Positions 51,489 to 61,323 of a DNA stretch of 64,000 bases are shown here, piece after piece. The position numbers were made by a program, and so were the translations under genes. Every line of letters begins with the position of its first letter. The first letter of the stretch is position 1. The notes below the pieces were generated by a model, which worked only from the letters and a program-made list of their open reading frames with translations, ran no database searches and had not been told where the DNA came from. This DNA comes from Bhargavaea cecembensis (lineage in GTDB: Bacteria > Bacillota > Bacilli > Bacillales_A > Planococcaceae), in NCBI RefSeq assembly GCF_001619585.1, contig NZ_LQNT01000009.1:992001-1056000 (forward strand), written 5' to 3'.

Positions 51489-51926
51489 TTAAAATAGCCT
51501 CGCTTTATTCAAGTTTTTATTTGGAACATCTATTATTATTTAGTTTGTTAGGACTTATTTAGAACTTGATTCCAACCAACTACTAACCTACCAAATAATT
51601 CACTTTACCAAATAACTCTTTGTTTCATATCTTGATTTTCTTTTCCTCTTTCTTATAAGAACAATATTTTACCGTCTTTATATAAAAAGATACCCCATCT
51701 TAGACATCCAATTGAGATAGTTGTGTAGGTTGTTTAAATCCATTTCGGCTTGTGTTCGATAGATGTTCAACATTTTATAATTCGTTTAGATTGAGTCCAT
51801 ATCTTGGTTCAAATCTCTCAACTCTCCTTAATTAATAGGAAAGGCGATTACAAATGGAACTAAAAGGGTTATTAGTACTGCTAGCACTAATGTAAATCCT
51901 CTTTCGTTCCATTCTATTTAAACCGC
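51489..51926. other. AT-rich junction between core and variable parts of the polysaccharide locus
   Basis: No intact gene. The minus strand contains a short open stretch near 51840-51910 reading EWNERGFTLVLAVLITLLVP, like a prepilin N-terminus but without a start codon in place, and a 31-codon frame near 51690-51785. These look like relics. The promoter for the downstream AT-rich genes probably lies here. Confidence 0.35.
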
Positions 51927-52055
51927 CTACTTGATTATTGGCTTTATTAAGGCAATAACCCCCTCCTCACACCATTCCGCTGATAAATTAGCGTCTAAGG
52001 TGACACGGCTCCCAACAGTATGGTCGAAGTTTCCGTTGGTTAGGGTTATATTCAT
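51927..52055 (-). CDS. Small ORF after galU, 42 aa
   Basis: An ATG at 52055 is preceded by GGAAGG seven bases upstream, inside the end of galU, and opens a 42-codon frame: NITLTNGNFDHTVGSR followed by VTLDANLSAEWCEEGVIALI. The ribosome site is excellent and the overlap with galU is tight, but the peptide matches nothing I know. It might be a relic of a longer gene that was cut by the acquisition of the AT-rich segment. Confidence 0.35.
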   Translation of the reverse strand: MNITLTNGNFDHTVGSRVTLDANLSAEWCEEGVIALIKPIIK

Positions 52056-52059
52056 TGCC

Positions 52060-52941
52060 TTACCTTCCGGCCTTACCTTCCACTACTTTACTCGTCATAT
52101 AGTCTAACAGTTGTTGCCGAACCTCTTCATTTTGCAATGCGAACTCAATAGTGGTCGTAATAAATCCCAGCTTTTCTCCAACGTCATACCGCTTGCCTTC
52201 AAAATCATAAGCAAACACTTGCTGAATATGATTCAGTTGTTGAATAGCATCAGTTAATTGGATTTCTCCACCTGCTCCAGTTTCTTGTTTATCAAGGAAG
52301 TGGAAGATTTCTGGTGTCAGTATATATCTGCCCATGATTGCAAGGTTGGATGGTGCGGTCCCTGGCAAAGGCTTTTCCACAAAGTTCTCTACTGCATAGC
52401 GCCGTCCTGCTTGGTAAGATGGTTCTATGATTCCGTAACGGGACGTCTCTTCGTCAGGTACTGTTTGCACACCTATTACAGACGCATGCGTTTCATTGTA
52501 TTGATCAATCAGTTGCTTAAGACCCGGTGTTTCACTTTGGACGATGTCGTCCCCAAGAAGTACGGCAAATGGTTCATCGCCGACGAACTTTCGTGCGCAC
52601 CATACAGCATGACCAAGGCCTTTAGCTTCCTTTTGACGGATATAGTGAATGTCAACATTTGAAGATTGTTGCACTTTTTCTAAGAGCTCCAGCTTCCCTT
52701 TTTCTCTTAGGTTAGTTTCCAGTTCAAGGTTATTGTCAAAGTGATCTTCAATTGAGCGCTTGCCTTTTCCGGTAACAATAATAATATCTTCAATGCCAGA
52801 AGCGACAGCCTCTTCTACAATATACTGAATAGTCGGTTTATCAACAATTGGGAGCATTTCTTTCGGCATTGCCTTTGTTGCCGGCAGGAAGCGCGTTCCA
52901 AGTCCTGCAGCTGGAATAATAGCTTTTTTGACCTTCGCCAT
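52060..52941 (-). CDS. galU: UTP-glucose-1-phosphate uridylyltransferase
   Basis: A 293-residue nucleotidyltransferase. The N-terminal [43 protein letters not shown] is the standard GalU/GtaB start with the GLGTRFLP nucleotide loop, and [17 protein letters not shown] and FVEKP follow in order. It makes UDP-glucose from glucose-1-phosphate, the precursor for GalE and for glucosylated polymers. AAGGAGAG precedes the ATG. It lies directly downstream of the phosphoglucomutase gene and completes the Pgi-PgcA-GalU precursor set. Confidence 0.95.
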   Translation of the reverse strand: MAKVKKAIIPAAGLGTRFLPATKAMPKEMLPIVDKPTIQYIVEEAVASGIEDIIIVTGKGKRSIEDHFDNNLELETNLREKGKLELLEKVQQSSNVDIHYIRQKEAKGLGHAVWCARKFVGDEPFAVLLGDDIVQSETPGLKQLIDQYNETHASVIGVQTVPDEETSRYGIIEPSYQAGRRYAVENFVEKPLPGTAPSNLAIMGRYILTPEIFHFLDKQETGAGGEIQLTDAIQQLNHIQQVFAYDFEGKRYDVGEKLGFITTTIEFALQNEEVRQQLLDYMTSKVVEGKAGR

Positions 52942-52953
52942 AATAATCTCTCC

Positions 52954-54675
52954 TTAGATGGTGACCCGGTTCAGAAGGTCTTCCTCCAGACGGGTAAGCT
53001 TTTCTTCAGTTCCTTTTATTGTTTCAGCCTTTACGCCGATATAAAACTTGATCTTTGGTTCCGTGCCTGATGGACGTATACAGATCCAAGATTCATCTTC
53101 AAGTATGTATTTCAATACATTGGATTTTGGTAGGGTAAGAGAACATATTTCACTAGTGAAAAAATCAAACATGTCTCCGCTTTGATAGTCTTCTGACCGC
53201 CTGATCTTTAGTGACCCGAGTGCTGAAGGTGTATTTTGTCGGAATTCATCCATAATACGGCTGATCTTTTCAGCACCATCTTTTCCTTCCAGTTTGATCG
53301 ACCTGGTAACTTCCTTATGGTAACCGTGTTGATTGAACAGACTATTGAGTATATCTAATAGGGACCGTCGTTGTTGGCGGTAATAAGTAGCTGCTTCAGC
53401 CACCAGTACCGCAGCCTGGATCGCATCTTTGTCTCTTACAAAATCACTCACTAGGAAGCCATAGCTCTCTTCATAACCAAACAAGAATTGCCTTTCGTTT
53501 GTCGTATTAATAGCCTCTATATTTTCTGCAATAAACTTAAATCCTGTTAAGGTATCTACGGTTTCTATGCCGTATTTCTCTGCGATAGCTTTCGCGAGCT
53601 CTGTGGTAACAATAGTCTTTAGAATAACGCCATTTCCTGGTAGTTTACCTGACTTCTGTCTCCGTTCTAAAATGTATTGGATCAGGATGGCACCAATCTG
53701 GTTGCCTGTGAGCAATTGATACTTCCCATCCTTTTTTTTCACAGCAATACCAAGCCGATCCGCATCCGGATCAGTTGCCAATAACAACTCCGCACCATTT
53801 CTATAGCCATACTGAATAGCAAGGTTAAATGCTTCTGTTTCTTCAGGGTTTGGCGTTGGAGCTGTAGTAAACTGTGGATCGGGAACCGCCTGTTCCTCTA
53901 CATAAATCACATTTTGGTAGCACAGTGCATCAAATGCTTTTTTAGCAATTGGTGTGCCAGTGCCGTGGAGACCAGTAAAAATAATCGAGAGATTGCTTTT
54001 TTCCTCTACTGAACTTAACTGAATTTCTTTTAATTGATTAAGATAAGCCTTGTCAACTTCGTCCCCGATCCAAACAAGAAGCTCTTTAGCCTCCAGCTCT
54101 TCTAATGATCGGGATTCAATATTTATTTCATTATCCACTTGATCCATGTAACTAACAATCACATCCGCTGCATTCGGAGTAAGCTGAGCACCGTCTTCGC
54201 CATACACTTTCAAACCATTGTACTCTGGTGGATTGTGGCTTGCAGTAATCATGATACCTGCAAACGCGCCTAGATGACGGACAGCAAAGGATAGGAGTGG
54301 TGTTGGATGTAGCGAATCAAACACGTAACTTTTTACGTTTCGGAACCCTATAGTCTTGGCCACTTCCTCAGCAAATTCTCTTGAGAATTTGCGAGAGTCG
54401 TAGGAAATCACTACACCACGCTTCTTCGCATCTTCGCCTTGAATTTCGATATAACTTGCTAGGCCGGCTGCCAGCTTACGAACCGTGTATAAATTCATTC
54501 GGTTCGTACCAGGTCCAATGATTCCACGCATGCCACCTGTTCCAAATTCAAGATATTTGTAGAAGCAATCTTCAAGTTGACGCTTGTCCCGTTGAACCTC
54601 AGACAGCTGTACTCTAAGAGGATCGTTTATAGGTAGTTGTTGAAGCCACTCTTCGTATCTCGCTTTCCATTGCAT
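52954..54675 (-). CDS. pgcA: Alpha-phosphoglucomutase/phosphomannomutase family
   Basis: A 573-residue phospho-sugar mutase of the long PgcA (YhxB) type. The phosphoserine loop is TASHNPPEYNG with S146, the metal loop is ATDPDADRLG, the sugar-binding loop is GYEESYG, and the phosphate-binding loop near the C-terminus is RPSGTEPKIKFY. It interconverts glucose-6-phosphate and glucose-1-phosphate. ATG 54675 is preceded by AAAGGA. It lies between pgi and galU, so three consecutive genes turn fructose-6-phosphate into UDP-glucose. Confidence 0.93.
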   Translation of the reverse strand: MQWKARYEEWLQQLPINDPLRVQLSEVQRDKRQLEDCFYKYLEFGTGGMRGIIGPGTNRMNLYTVRKLAAGLASYIEIQGEDAKKRGVVISYDSRKFSREFAEEVAKTIGFRNVKSYVFDSLHPTPLLSFAVRHLGAFAGIMITASHNPPEYNGLKVYGEDGAQLTPNAADVIVSYMDQVDNEINIESRSLEELEAKELLVWIGDEVDKAYLNQLKEIQLSSVEEKSNLSIIFTGLHGTGTPIAKKAFDALCYQNVIYVEEQAVPDPQFTTAPTPNPEETEAFNLAIQYGYRNGAELLLATDPDADRLGIAVKKKDGKYQLLTGNQIGAILIQYILERRQKSGKLPGNGVILKTIVTTELAKAIAEKYGIETVDTLTGFKFIAENIEAINTTNERQFLFGYEESYGFLVSDFVRDKDAIQAAVLVAEAATYYRQQRRSLLDILNSLFNQHGYHKEVTRSIKLEGKDGAEKISRIMDEFRQNTPSALGSLKIRRSEDYQSGDMFDFFTSEICSLTLPKSNVLKYILEDESWICIRPSGTEPKIKFYIGVKAETIKGTEEKLTRLEEDLLNRVTI

Positions 54676-54714
54676 TGCAATCTGATCCTTTCCGGTCCAT
54701 CCGTTGTTTCTTTA

Positions 54715-56061
54715 TCATTTATGGATTGCTGTTCTTGCCTCTTCGCTCACGCCATAACCTGGCTTGCCAAGCAAGTTAAACATATTAGTCTTGTATTGCT
54801 CGACACCAGGCTGGTCGAATGGGTTTACACCAAATAAGTAGGCGCTCATCGCACATGCTTTCTCAAAGAAATAGACGAGATAGCCGAATGTATAAGCATC
54901 CAATCTCGGAATCCTGAATACCAGTCCAGGGACATCGCCTTCTGTATGGGCCTGTAAGGCCCCCTCGAATGCCTTATCATTTACGTGGTCAACTGTCTTA
55001 CCCGCGAGATAGTTTAAGCCATCCATGTCGTCTACTTCGTAGTCGATACGGATATCTATTTCCGGCTCTTCCACTTTCAAAATCGTTTCGAACAAGTTCC
55101 GTTGGCCTTCCTGGATGTACTGACCAAATGAATGGAGGTCAGTCGAGAAATTGGCTGATGCCGGAAAGATTCCGCGGCGAGCCTTCCCTTCGCTTTCTCC
55201 GAACAGTTGCTTCCACCATTCTGCGAACGAGTGAAGGTTTGGCTCGTAGGTGACGAACATCTCAATCGCCATTCCCTTCTGGAAGAGAATGTTGCGTGTA
55301 ACAGCATACTGGTAAGCCGCATTCTCTTCAACGTATGGATTGTCCAGTTCATTCATGGCTTTTTTGGCACCCTGTAGGATGGCTTCTATGTTAATACCAC
55401 TAGACGCGATCGGTAGGAGACCGACAGCCGTGAGCACTGAGTAACGCCCTCCTATGTCGTTCGGAACTGTGAACGTTTCGTATCCTTCCTTGTCTGCAAG
55501 CTGCTTGAGTGCGCCTTTTTCTTTATCCGTTGTTGCATAGATTCGCTTCCGTGCTTCCGTCTTGCCGTATTTCTCCTCAAGTAACTTACGGAAAATACGA
55601 AATGCTATTGCCGGTTCGGTAGTTGTACCAGACTTTGAAATGACATTGATTGAGAAATCCTTGTCTTCCAGTAGATCCATCAGATGAGCCATGTATGTAG
55701 AACTCAGATTATGACCTACAAAGAGCACTTGTGGAGCTTTTCTCTTTTCATTTGGAAGCAGATTGTGGAAGTGATGGTTCAGCATCTCAATCGCTGCACG
55801 AGCACCAAGATAGGAGCCCCCAACCCCGATAACAAGCAGAACATCACTTGTCTCGCCAATTCTTTTGGCAGCTTGCTGGATCCGCTCGAACTCTTCTCCG
55901 TCGTATGTCTCAGGAAGGTCCAGCCACCCCAGATATTCGGCGTGATTGGCTTTGGCGTGCATCTCTTCATGAATGGATGCCACCGTCTGATGCAGGAATG
56001 AGATTTTATAGTTTCCGAAGAATGGACTGAGGTGAGAATAATCAAATTGAAGATGTGCCAA
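54715..56061 (-). CDS. pgi: Glucose-6-phosphate isomerase
   Basis: A 448-residue phosphoglucose isomerase of the Bacillus length class. Family signatures are present: [55 protein letters not shown] and the C-terminal [18 protein letters not shown]. It is cytoplasmic and usually serves glycolysis; here it is built into the polysaccharide locus upstream of pgcA and galU, linking fructose-6-phosphate to UDP-glucose supply. The start is a TTG at 56061 with CCGGAGG seven bases upstream. Base composition is like the flanking chromosome. Confidence 0.95.
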   Translation of the reverse strand: MAHLQFDYSHLSPFFGNYKISFLHQTVASIHEEMHAKANHAEYLGWLDLPETYDGEEFERIQQAAKRIGETSDVLLVIGVGGSYLGARAAIEMLNHHFHNLLPNEKRKAPQVLFVGHNLSSTYMAHLMDLLEDKDFSINVISKSGTTTEPAIAFRIFRKLLEEKYGKTEARKRIYATTDKEKGALKQLADKEGYETFTVPNDIGGRYSVLTAVGLLPIASSGINIEAILQGAKKAMNELDNPYVEENAAYQYAVTRNILFQKGMAIEMFVTYEPNLHSFAEWWKQLFGESEGKARRGIFPASANFSTDLHSFGQYIQEGQRNLFETILKVEEPEIDIRIDYEVDDMDGLNYLAGKTVDHVNDKAFEGALQAHTEGDVPGLVFRIPRLDAYTFGYLVYFFEKACAMSAYLFGVNPFDQPGVEQYKTNMFNLLGKPGYGVSEEARTAIHK

Positions 56062-56089
56062 CTCTTCGCCTCCGGTTTTATTTCATAGT

Positions 56090-57922
56090 TTAAGCGGTTG
56101 TGAGTGATTTTTCCGGTGATTCCGGAACTTTCCGGTTTGCCAGGGAAACCAATGTGTTTCTTAGTTCGTCCTCTTTCATATCGAGGAGCTTGTCCAGGAT
56201 ATATTGTTGTTCCGAACTGCCAATCGGAGTAGCGCATCCGATATGGATTTTCGGAAAGACCTGTTCTTGCTGTATTTCGGATGGATCGAGAAGTTCCTCA
56301 TAGAGCTTCTCTCCCGGCCGCATACCCGAGTAGGTGATTCCGATTTCTTCGACCTCATAGCCCGAAAGCTTTATGAGGTTTTTCGCAAGATCGACAATCT
56401 TTACAGGGTCCCCCATATCAAGTACAAATACTTCTCCTCCGTTGGCAAGTGTACCCGCTTGAATGACGAGACGGGATGCTTCCGGAATTGTCATGAAGTA
56501 CCGGGTCATGCGCTCATCAGTGACGGTCACAGGGCCGCCTGCAGCGATCTGCTTTTTGAAGAGTGGAACTACAGATCCTCTTGATCCAAGTACGTTTCCA
56601 AATCGGACTGCTGCGAATTTCGTCTCGCTTGTCTTTGCAAGATTCTGAACGACCATTTCCGCAAAGCGCTTGGTTGCACCCATGACGTTCGGTGGGTTGA
56701 CTGCCTTATCAGTTGAGACAAGGACGAAGTGGCCCACTCCGAATGTATCTGCTGCTTCTGCCACATTCTTCGTTCCGAAGATGTTGTTCTTAACCGCTTC
56801 AAATGGGTTTGCTTCCATAAGTGGAACATGCTTGTGCGCAGCAGCGTGATAGATAACGTCCGGTGCGTGTTCAGCTACCGTGTCAAAGATTCTTTCCCGG
56901 TCTTGCACATCTGCGATAATCGGAACAATTTCCGTTTCGGATTGTTTTAATCCGCGCAGTTCACGGTCAATCAGATAGATCGAGTTCTCACCATGGCCAA
57001 GAAGCAGCAATTTTTTCGGCTTGAACTTCATCACCTGACGACAGATTTCTGAGCCGATGGATCCGCCCGCACCTGTTACAAGAATTGTTTTGTTCTCGAG
57101 CTTGTCCGCAATGGCTTTCATATCCAGAGCCACTTCTTCACGGCCGAGCAGGTCTTCAATTTTCACGTCACGGATATCGTTGACAGATACTTTACCAGTC
57201 ATCACGTCTTCAATTCGCGGAATCGTTTGAGTGCGGGCTCCAGCGTCTACACAGGACTTGGTGAGTTCTGCCATTTCCGCTTTGGACATGGATGGGATGG
57301 CGATCACGATATTTTCGATGTTGTGGGCTTTGACAAGGTTCGGGATATCTTTCGACCCTCCGGCTACATTCACCCCATAGATATCTAGATGCTGCTTGGT
57401 CTTGTCGTCATCGACAAACAGAACAGGCATCAGGCCGTTCTGAGGATTCTGCTTCATCTGCCGGACCACCATCGTGCCGGCTTGCCCTGCTCCTATCACC
57501 ATCGTACGTCTTCCGCCGAGCTTTAGCCGCTTGGTGACCGAGTCGCGGTACACTCTCCACATAAACCGGGAGCCGCCAATCAGCAGCATATGTAGCATCC
57601 AGGTGATGGCAAGAGCACGCACATATACCTGACCAAGTCCTACAAACTGGACAACCGCGATGGCGGCAATGGAGATGGTTACCGCTTTGAAGATCGCTTT
57701 CAGTTCACCGACAGAAGCATATGCCCATGCCTTCTTGTATAGGCCGTAAAAAGCGGCGGTCAGATGATGGGCGATGAAGATTGTCAGGGCACTGATTAGC
57801 AGCGTCTTGGACTGAATCACATTCATATCGGGATTCAGGATGAGGAAGCTGATATAAATTGAGAAAAAGACAATGCAGGAGTCGATGAATCCCAACAGCA
57901 TCAGACGTTTTGGATGAGTCAC
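56090..57922 (-). CDS. Membrane-anchored UDP-sugar 4,6-dehydratase, CapD/PglF/WbpM family
   Basis: A 610-residue protein: four membrane helices in the first ~120 residues, a CoA-binding-like Rossmann section (about 130-260, with VIGAGQAGTMVVRQM), and a C-terminal short-chain dehydrogenase domain (about 280-580) with VTGAGGSIGSEICRQ, STDKAVNPPNVMGATKR and GNVLGSRGSVVPLF. The Tyr of the usual YxxxK is replaced by Met, as in PglF/WbpM enzymes that dehydrate UDP-GlcNAc to the 4-keto-6-deoxy sugar. It could feed the DegT aminotransferase. The start is GTG with AAAGGAG upstream. Confidence 0.92.
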   Translation of the reverse strand: MTHPKRLMLLGFIDSCIVFFSIYISFLILNPDMNVIQSKTLLISALTIFIAHHLTAAFYGLYKKAWAYASVGELKAIFKAVTISIAAIAVVQFVGLGQVYVRALAITWMLHMLLIGGSRFMWRVYRDSVTKRLKLGGRRTMVIGAGQAGTMVVRQMKQNPQNGLMPVLFVDDDKTKQHLDIYGVNVAGGSKDIPNLVKAHNIENIVIAIPSMSKAEMAELTKSCVDAGARTQTIPRIEDVMTGKVSVNDIRDVKIEDLLGREEVALDMKAIADKLENKTILVTGAGGSIGSEICRQVMKFKPKKLLLLGHGENSIYLIDRELRGLKQSETEIVPIIADVQDRERIFDTVAEHAPDVIYHAAAHKHVPLMEANPFEAVKNNIFGTKNVAEAADTFGVGHFVLVSTDKAVNPPNVMGATKRFAEMVVQNLAKTSETKFAAVRFGNVLGSRGSVVPLFKKQIAAGGPVTVTDERMTRYFMTIPEASRLVIQAGTLANGGEVFVLDMGDPVKIVDLAKNLIKLSGYEVEEIGITYSGMRPGEKLYEELLDPSEIQQEQVFPKIHIGCATPIGSSEQQYILDKLLDMKEDELRNTLVSLANRKVPESPEKSLTTA

Positions 57923-58025
57923 ACACCTAACTCCTTTCTGACTAGTTGCTGAACTATTCTACCAGTGACTATTATACTATCACTTACATATAATTGGAAC
58001 CTTTAATCTGCCAAACATTGACACA

Positions 58026-58793
58026 TCACCCGAAGATAAACCATTTTTTCTTGCCTTTTGGGTCTTCCGGCTCCAATAATACCGGGTCCCGCTTCTCCAA
58101 AATTCGCGCATTGTTCTCCAGCATGATGTCGACCATGTCGGCACGGCCCTTTTTCTCCAGGTAGGAAAGTCCCTCATCAAAATGGAAACCCCGCTTGTCG
58201 GTGTTATGTGCGTCCGAACCGTAGAAATGGACGAGGTGGGAATCGATCAGTGTCAGTGCGGCATCCTTGATGCGTGAGCCGAATGTGCCGCAAACCGCCC
58301 CGGCAGTGACCTGAGCAAGGGCTCCATGATTCACGAGCCGGTAAAGTCGCTGGGGCTTTTCGACGATGGCTTTGTTTCGCTCAGGATGTGCGATGATCGG
58401 AATCAGTCCACGGTTCATCAGTTGCTGGATGACGCCGACCGTATAATCCGGAACACCTTGGCTCGGAAGCTCCAGCATGACGTATTTCGAACCTGCAAGT
58501 GTCAGTATGTCACCTGCATCCAGGCGCTCGGGGAGGTTTCCGCACAGCCGGATTTCGTGGCCGGTATGGAGCTGGATGTTCAGGCCTTCTGCCCTGGCTG
58601 CTTCTCGCAGCTGATCAACACCGTCATAGACACTGTTGGCGTCAACATGGAACTGTGGATGGCAGGCATGGGAGGTTGCAATGATTTCGGTAATGCCTTC
58701 TTTTTCCGCCTGGCGCAGCATCTCCAGAGATCCGGACAGCTTATCCGGACCGTCGTCGACACCGAACAGGACATGGGTATGCATATCGATCAT
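58026..58793 (-). CDS. PHP-type tyrosine-protein phosphatase, CapC/YwqE family
   Basis: A 255-residue manganese-dependent phosphatase of the polymerase/histidinol phosphatase fold. The metal ligands are laid out as usual: MIDMHTHVLFGVDDGP (H5, H7), ATSHACHPQF, GHEIRL, IAHPERNKA and YGSDAHNTDKRG. It removes phosphate from the tyrosine kinase encoded just upstream, resetting chain synthesis. ATG 58793 has GGAAAGGAAG upstream; the frame reaches back to 58847 and overlaps the kinase gene, but the PHP motif begins at 58793. Position and order match Bacillus and staphylococcal capsule loci. Confidence 0.93.
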   Translation of the reverse strand: MIDMHTHVLFGVDDGPDKLSGSLEMLRQAEKEGITEIIATSHACHPQFHVDANSVYDGVDQLREAARAEGLNIQLHTGHEIRLCGNLPERLDAGDILTLAGSKYVMLELPSQGVPDYTVGVIQQLMNRGLIPIIAHPERNKAIVEKPQRLYRLVNHGALAQVTAGAVCGTFGSRIKDAALTLIDSHLVHFYGSDAHNTDKRGFHFDEGLSYLEKKGRADMVDIMLENNARILEKRDPVLLEPEDPKGKKKWFIFG

Positions 58794-58843
58794 ACGGCTG
58801 ACTTCCTTTCCTGAACGACCAAAAGAGCAAGGGTGCAGGCCCC

Positions 58844-59560
58844 TCACTCTTCTGTTCCGTAATACTGATAATAGTAATGATCCTTATCCATCTCAAAGTT
58901 GTTCATCACCGCGCCGAGGATGCGGGCCTGTGCATTCCCGAGCTGCTCTTTTGCCTTTTCAATGTTTTCTTTTTCCGTTACACCCGTATTGACCACCAGT
59001 AGCGTTCCATCCACTTTGTTTGCAAGGAGCTGCGCATCTGTCACGGAGAGGACAGGGGGAGCATCAAAGACGATGAGGTCGTATTGCTGGGCCATCTCGT
59101 TCATAAGGACAGCCATCGATCTGGAACCGAGCAGTTCAGCCGGATTAGGAGGAATCGGTCCACTTGTCATGATATGAAGGTTTGGTGAGATCTCCGATTC
59201 CCTGATTACTTCACCCGCCAGCCTTTGCTGGGTAAGGACAGTGGAGAGTCCTGCGGCATTTGTAAGACTAAATGTATACTGTACAGTCGGCTTTCTCATG
59301 TCCGCATCAATAAAGAGGACCCGCTTGCCATCCTGTGCAAACAGGGTTGCGAGGTTGGCGGATATCGTCGACTTACCATCTCCAGGAAGTGCAGACGTTA
59401 CAAGAATGGTTTTCATCTCTTTGTCCACTGCTGAGAACGTGATATTAGAACGGAGCGTGCGGAACTGTTCTGAAACGACTGACCGGGGGTTCGCCGCAAC
59501 GACCAGTTTTCGCGCTCGTTGTTCCAGCTGCTTTTTGGATGATTTCTTTCTTCTCGCCAT
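58844..59560 (-). CDS. CpsD/CapB-family tyrosine-protein kinase (BY-kinase)
   Basis: A 238-residue P-loop kinase. Walker A is SALPGDGKST (56-65), A' is FIDADMRKP (83-91), and DLIVFDAPPV holds the Walker B aspartate. The tail DHYYYQYYGTEE has five tyrosines (229-231, 233-234), the autophosphorylation cluster of BY-kinases. It is cytoplasmic and activated by the YveK-type membrane partner encoded just upstream, as in Gram-positive capsule systems where the adaptor and kinase are separate. AAGGAGGG precedes the ATG. Confidence 0.95.
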   Translation of the reverse strand: MARRKKSSKKQLEQRARKLVVAANPRSVVSEQFRTLRSNITFSAVDKEMKTILVTSALPGDGKSTISANLATLFAQDGKRVLFIDADMRKPTVQYTFSLTNAAGLSTVLTQQRLAGEVIRESEISPNLHIMTSGPIPPNPAELLGSRSMAVLMNEMAQQYDLIVFDAPPVLSVTDAQLLANKVDGTLLVVNTGVTEKENIEKAKEQLGNAQARILGAVMNNFEMDKDHYYYQYYGTEE

Positions 59561-59563
59561 CGG

Positions 59564-60295
59564 TTAAACCCTCCTTCTCCTCGTTTGAACGACGTTCGAT
59601 AAATTAACCTCGGAATCAGGAATCGGACTGATCATGCCAATCACCGGAAGACCTGTCAGGTCCTCAATGTCGTCCTCCGTCTTCACTGTCGTATCCAAGT
59701 ACTCGAGAAGGAACGCAATACCGACACCAAGCATGAGTCCAATTACCGCTCCGATCGCTATGTTCAGCATTGGATCCGGCTTTACAGGAGACGGATTGGC
59801 AGGCATGACCGCAGGTGACAGGATATTGACATTATCCACGTTCATCAGCGTCGGGATTTCCTTCTCAAATACAGTTGCGATGGTGTTCGCGATGTCGACC
59901 GCCTGTTTCTGATTTGGGTCCTGTACGGATACAGTCACCACCTGGGAATTCTGCTCACTGTTCACGGTGACCTTCTGATTCAGTGAGCCGGCAGTTTCGT
60001 TGAGCTCAAGTTCCTCGATCACCTTGTTCAGGATCGCCGGGCTTTTGATGACGACATTGTATGTATTAATTAATTGGAGGTTGGTCTGGATATCCTGCGA
60101 CGTGAACGCCTCGGACTGCCGCTCCGTCTGGTTGACCAGGATTTGCGTGGACGCCTGATAGATTGGAGTCATCACCAGGAAACTGATGACTCCGGCGATT
60201 GTGGCTGCAATGACCGTGCTCATAATAATCAGCCAAAGCCGCTTCCGCAGCGTCTTAAACAAGTCTTGTAGACTGATAGTTTCTTCCATTCTCAC
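59564..60295 (-). CDS. YveK/CapA-type Wzz-family chain-length and kinase-activator protein
   Basis: A 243-residue Wzz-domain protein with two membrane helices (about 17-38 and 174-197) flanking an extracellular domain rich in predicted helix. TPIYQASTQILVNQ and the Pro-rich NPSPVKPDPMLNIAIGA before the second helix are typical. The C-terminal cytoplasmic tail activates the kinase encoded 4 bases downstream. The start is GTG 60295 with AAAGGGG five bases before it; an ATG two codons later is possible. It is the first gene of the main operon. Confidence 0.93.
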   Translation of the reverse strand: MRMEETISLQDLFKTLRKRLWLIIMSTVIAATIAGVISFLVMTPIYQASTQILVNQTERQSEAFTSQDIQTNLQLINTYNVVIKSPAILNKVIEELELNETAGSLNQKVTVNSEQNSQVVTVSVQDPNQKQAVDIANTIATVFEKEIPTLMNVDNVNILSPAVMPANPSPVKPDPMLNIAIGAVIGLMLGVGIAFLLEYLDTTVKTEDDIEDLTGLPVIGMISPIPDSEVNLSNVVQTRRRRV

Positions 60296-60361
60296 TTGTG
60301 CCCCTTTATCATTCTTTCGACTGTAAATTGTCTATAACTTCCTCAGTATATCATGCTATTC

Positions 60362-60374
60362 TCACAAATTGTGA
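60362..60374. promoter_or_regulatory. Candidate operator between the polysaccharide operon and SGNH gene
   Basis: The palindrome TCACAA-A-TTGTGA overlaps the -35 region of the plus-strand promoter in the 168-bp divergent gap, placing it where one regulator could act on both genes. Confidence 0.4.
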
Positions 60375-60400
60375 CAATAATTTCATCTATCTGCTAAAAT
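60371..60400 (+). promoter_or_regulatory. Sigma-A-like promoter of the SGNH hydrolase gene
   Basis: GTGACA (60371-60376) and TAAAAT (60395-60400) are separated by 18 bases, about 64 bases before the ATG. Confidence 0.5.
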
Positions 60401-60463
60401 GAGAGAGAAATCATGCTTTTTTACATTCAGTTAACAAATTGGTGAAAGGAGGATCCATTTTTT

Positions 60464-61279
60464 ATGAAGAAAGGACTTGTAACGGTGCTGGTCCTGATTG
60501 CCTGTATCGGTGTATTACTCCTTAGCTACCTTTCTTGGAACGAGAAAGTCAAAGAAGCAGGCGCAGAGCCGGTGAATCGCCCCATTAAGCAGGAAGCACC
60601 CGCTGAGGGAGCGAATGATCAGGCTGAGGATCCTGAAGAAGAATTAGAAAAAGCAGCGGCCCCATCCGGTGAGGAACTCTCCAATCTGACAGCTAACCTT
60701 CCGGAAAGCACAGTCGAGATGCTGATGAGCCGTCTTGACTCTGAAGAGCCAGTCCAGCTGCTCGCCGTCGGAAGCAGTTCCTTCGAAGAACCGGCCAATC
60801 AACTGGCTGACGCATTGGATGATGCTTATGGAGGCTGGATTGAAACGGACGTCCAGACATTCAGCGGAACATCCGAATCGTTCATGCAGGATGGCATCGG
60901 GGAAATCGACTGGAAAAAAGGCTATGACCTTGTCGTCTACGAGCCATTCACCCTCAATAACAATGGACTGGTCGTCATTGAAGACGAACAGGAGGATGCC
61001 CTTGAGGTACGGGACCGTGTCCGGGAAGAAGTTGAAGATGCCGCGTTTTTCATCACACCACCCCAGCCGATCCATGAGCCGAACTATTACTTGACCCAGA
61101 TTAACGCCCTACATAAGTTCGTCGATAACCGGGATATCCCATTCATCGATCACTGGAAACAATGGCCTGACGCAGACTCTGATGACATTCTGGATTATGT
61201 GAATGAGGAGTACCAGCCAACAGACAAAGGTGTCGAGGTCTGGGCCGAGAGCTTAAAAGAGTACTTTATTGCATCCTGA
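60464..61279 (+). CDS. SGNH/GDSL-hydrolase family protein, membrane-anchored
   Basis: A 271-residue protein with an N-terminal signal anchor (residues 5-23), an acidic/Pro-Ala linker (30-75) and a C-terminal SGNH-type domain. LLAVGSSSFEEP replaces the GDS block (nucleophile Ser probably in VGSSS), YDLVVYEPFTLNNNG corresponds to the block with the conserved Asn, and YQPTDKGVEVWAESL is the last block, in which a usual His is absent. It may deacetylate or modify the exported polysaccharide, as similar proteins beside such loci are thought to do. AGGAGG precedes the ATG. It is divergent from the operon. Confidence 0.75.
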   Translation: MKKGLVTVLVLIACIGVLLLSYLSWNEKVKEAGAEPVNRPIKQEAPAEGANDQAEDPEEELEKAAAPSGEELSNLTANLPESTVEMLMSRLDSEEPVQLLAVGSSSFEEPANQLADALDDAYGGWIETDVQTFSGTSESFMQDGIGEIDWKKGYDLVVYEPFTLNNNGLVVIEDEQEDALEVRDRVREEVEDAAFFITPPQPIHEPNYYLTQINALHKFVDNRDIPFIDHWKQWPDADSDDILDYVNEEYQPTDKGVEVWAESLKEYFIAS

Positions 61280-61284
61280 TACTG

Positions 61285-61323
61285 AAAGAAGCTGCCGCCC
61301 GATTGCCGGGTGGCAGCTTCTTT
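61285..61323. terminator. Bidirectional terminator between SGNH and ligase genes
   Basis: GAAGCTGCC and GGCAGCTTC (61288-61296 and 61312-61320), with inner GCCC/GGGT pairs, are flanked by A and T runs on both strands, between converging stop codons. Confidence 0.85.

Noticed and set aside
51853-51895. 13-codon plus-strand leader peptide (ATG at 51854)
   Set aside because: A weak GGAAAGG site precedes it, but it leads to no plus-strand gene, and the opposite strand has the more protein-like text.
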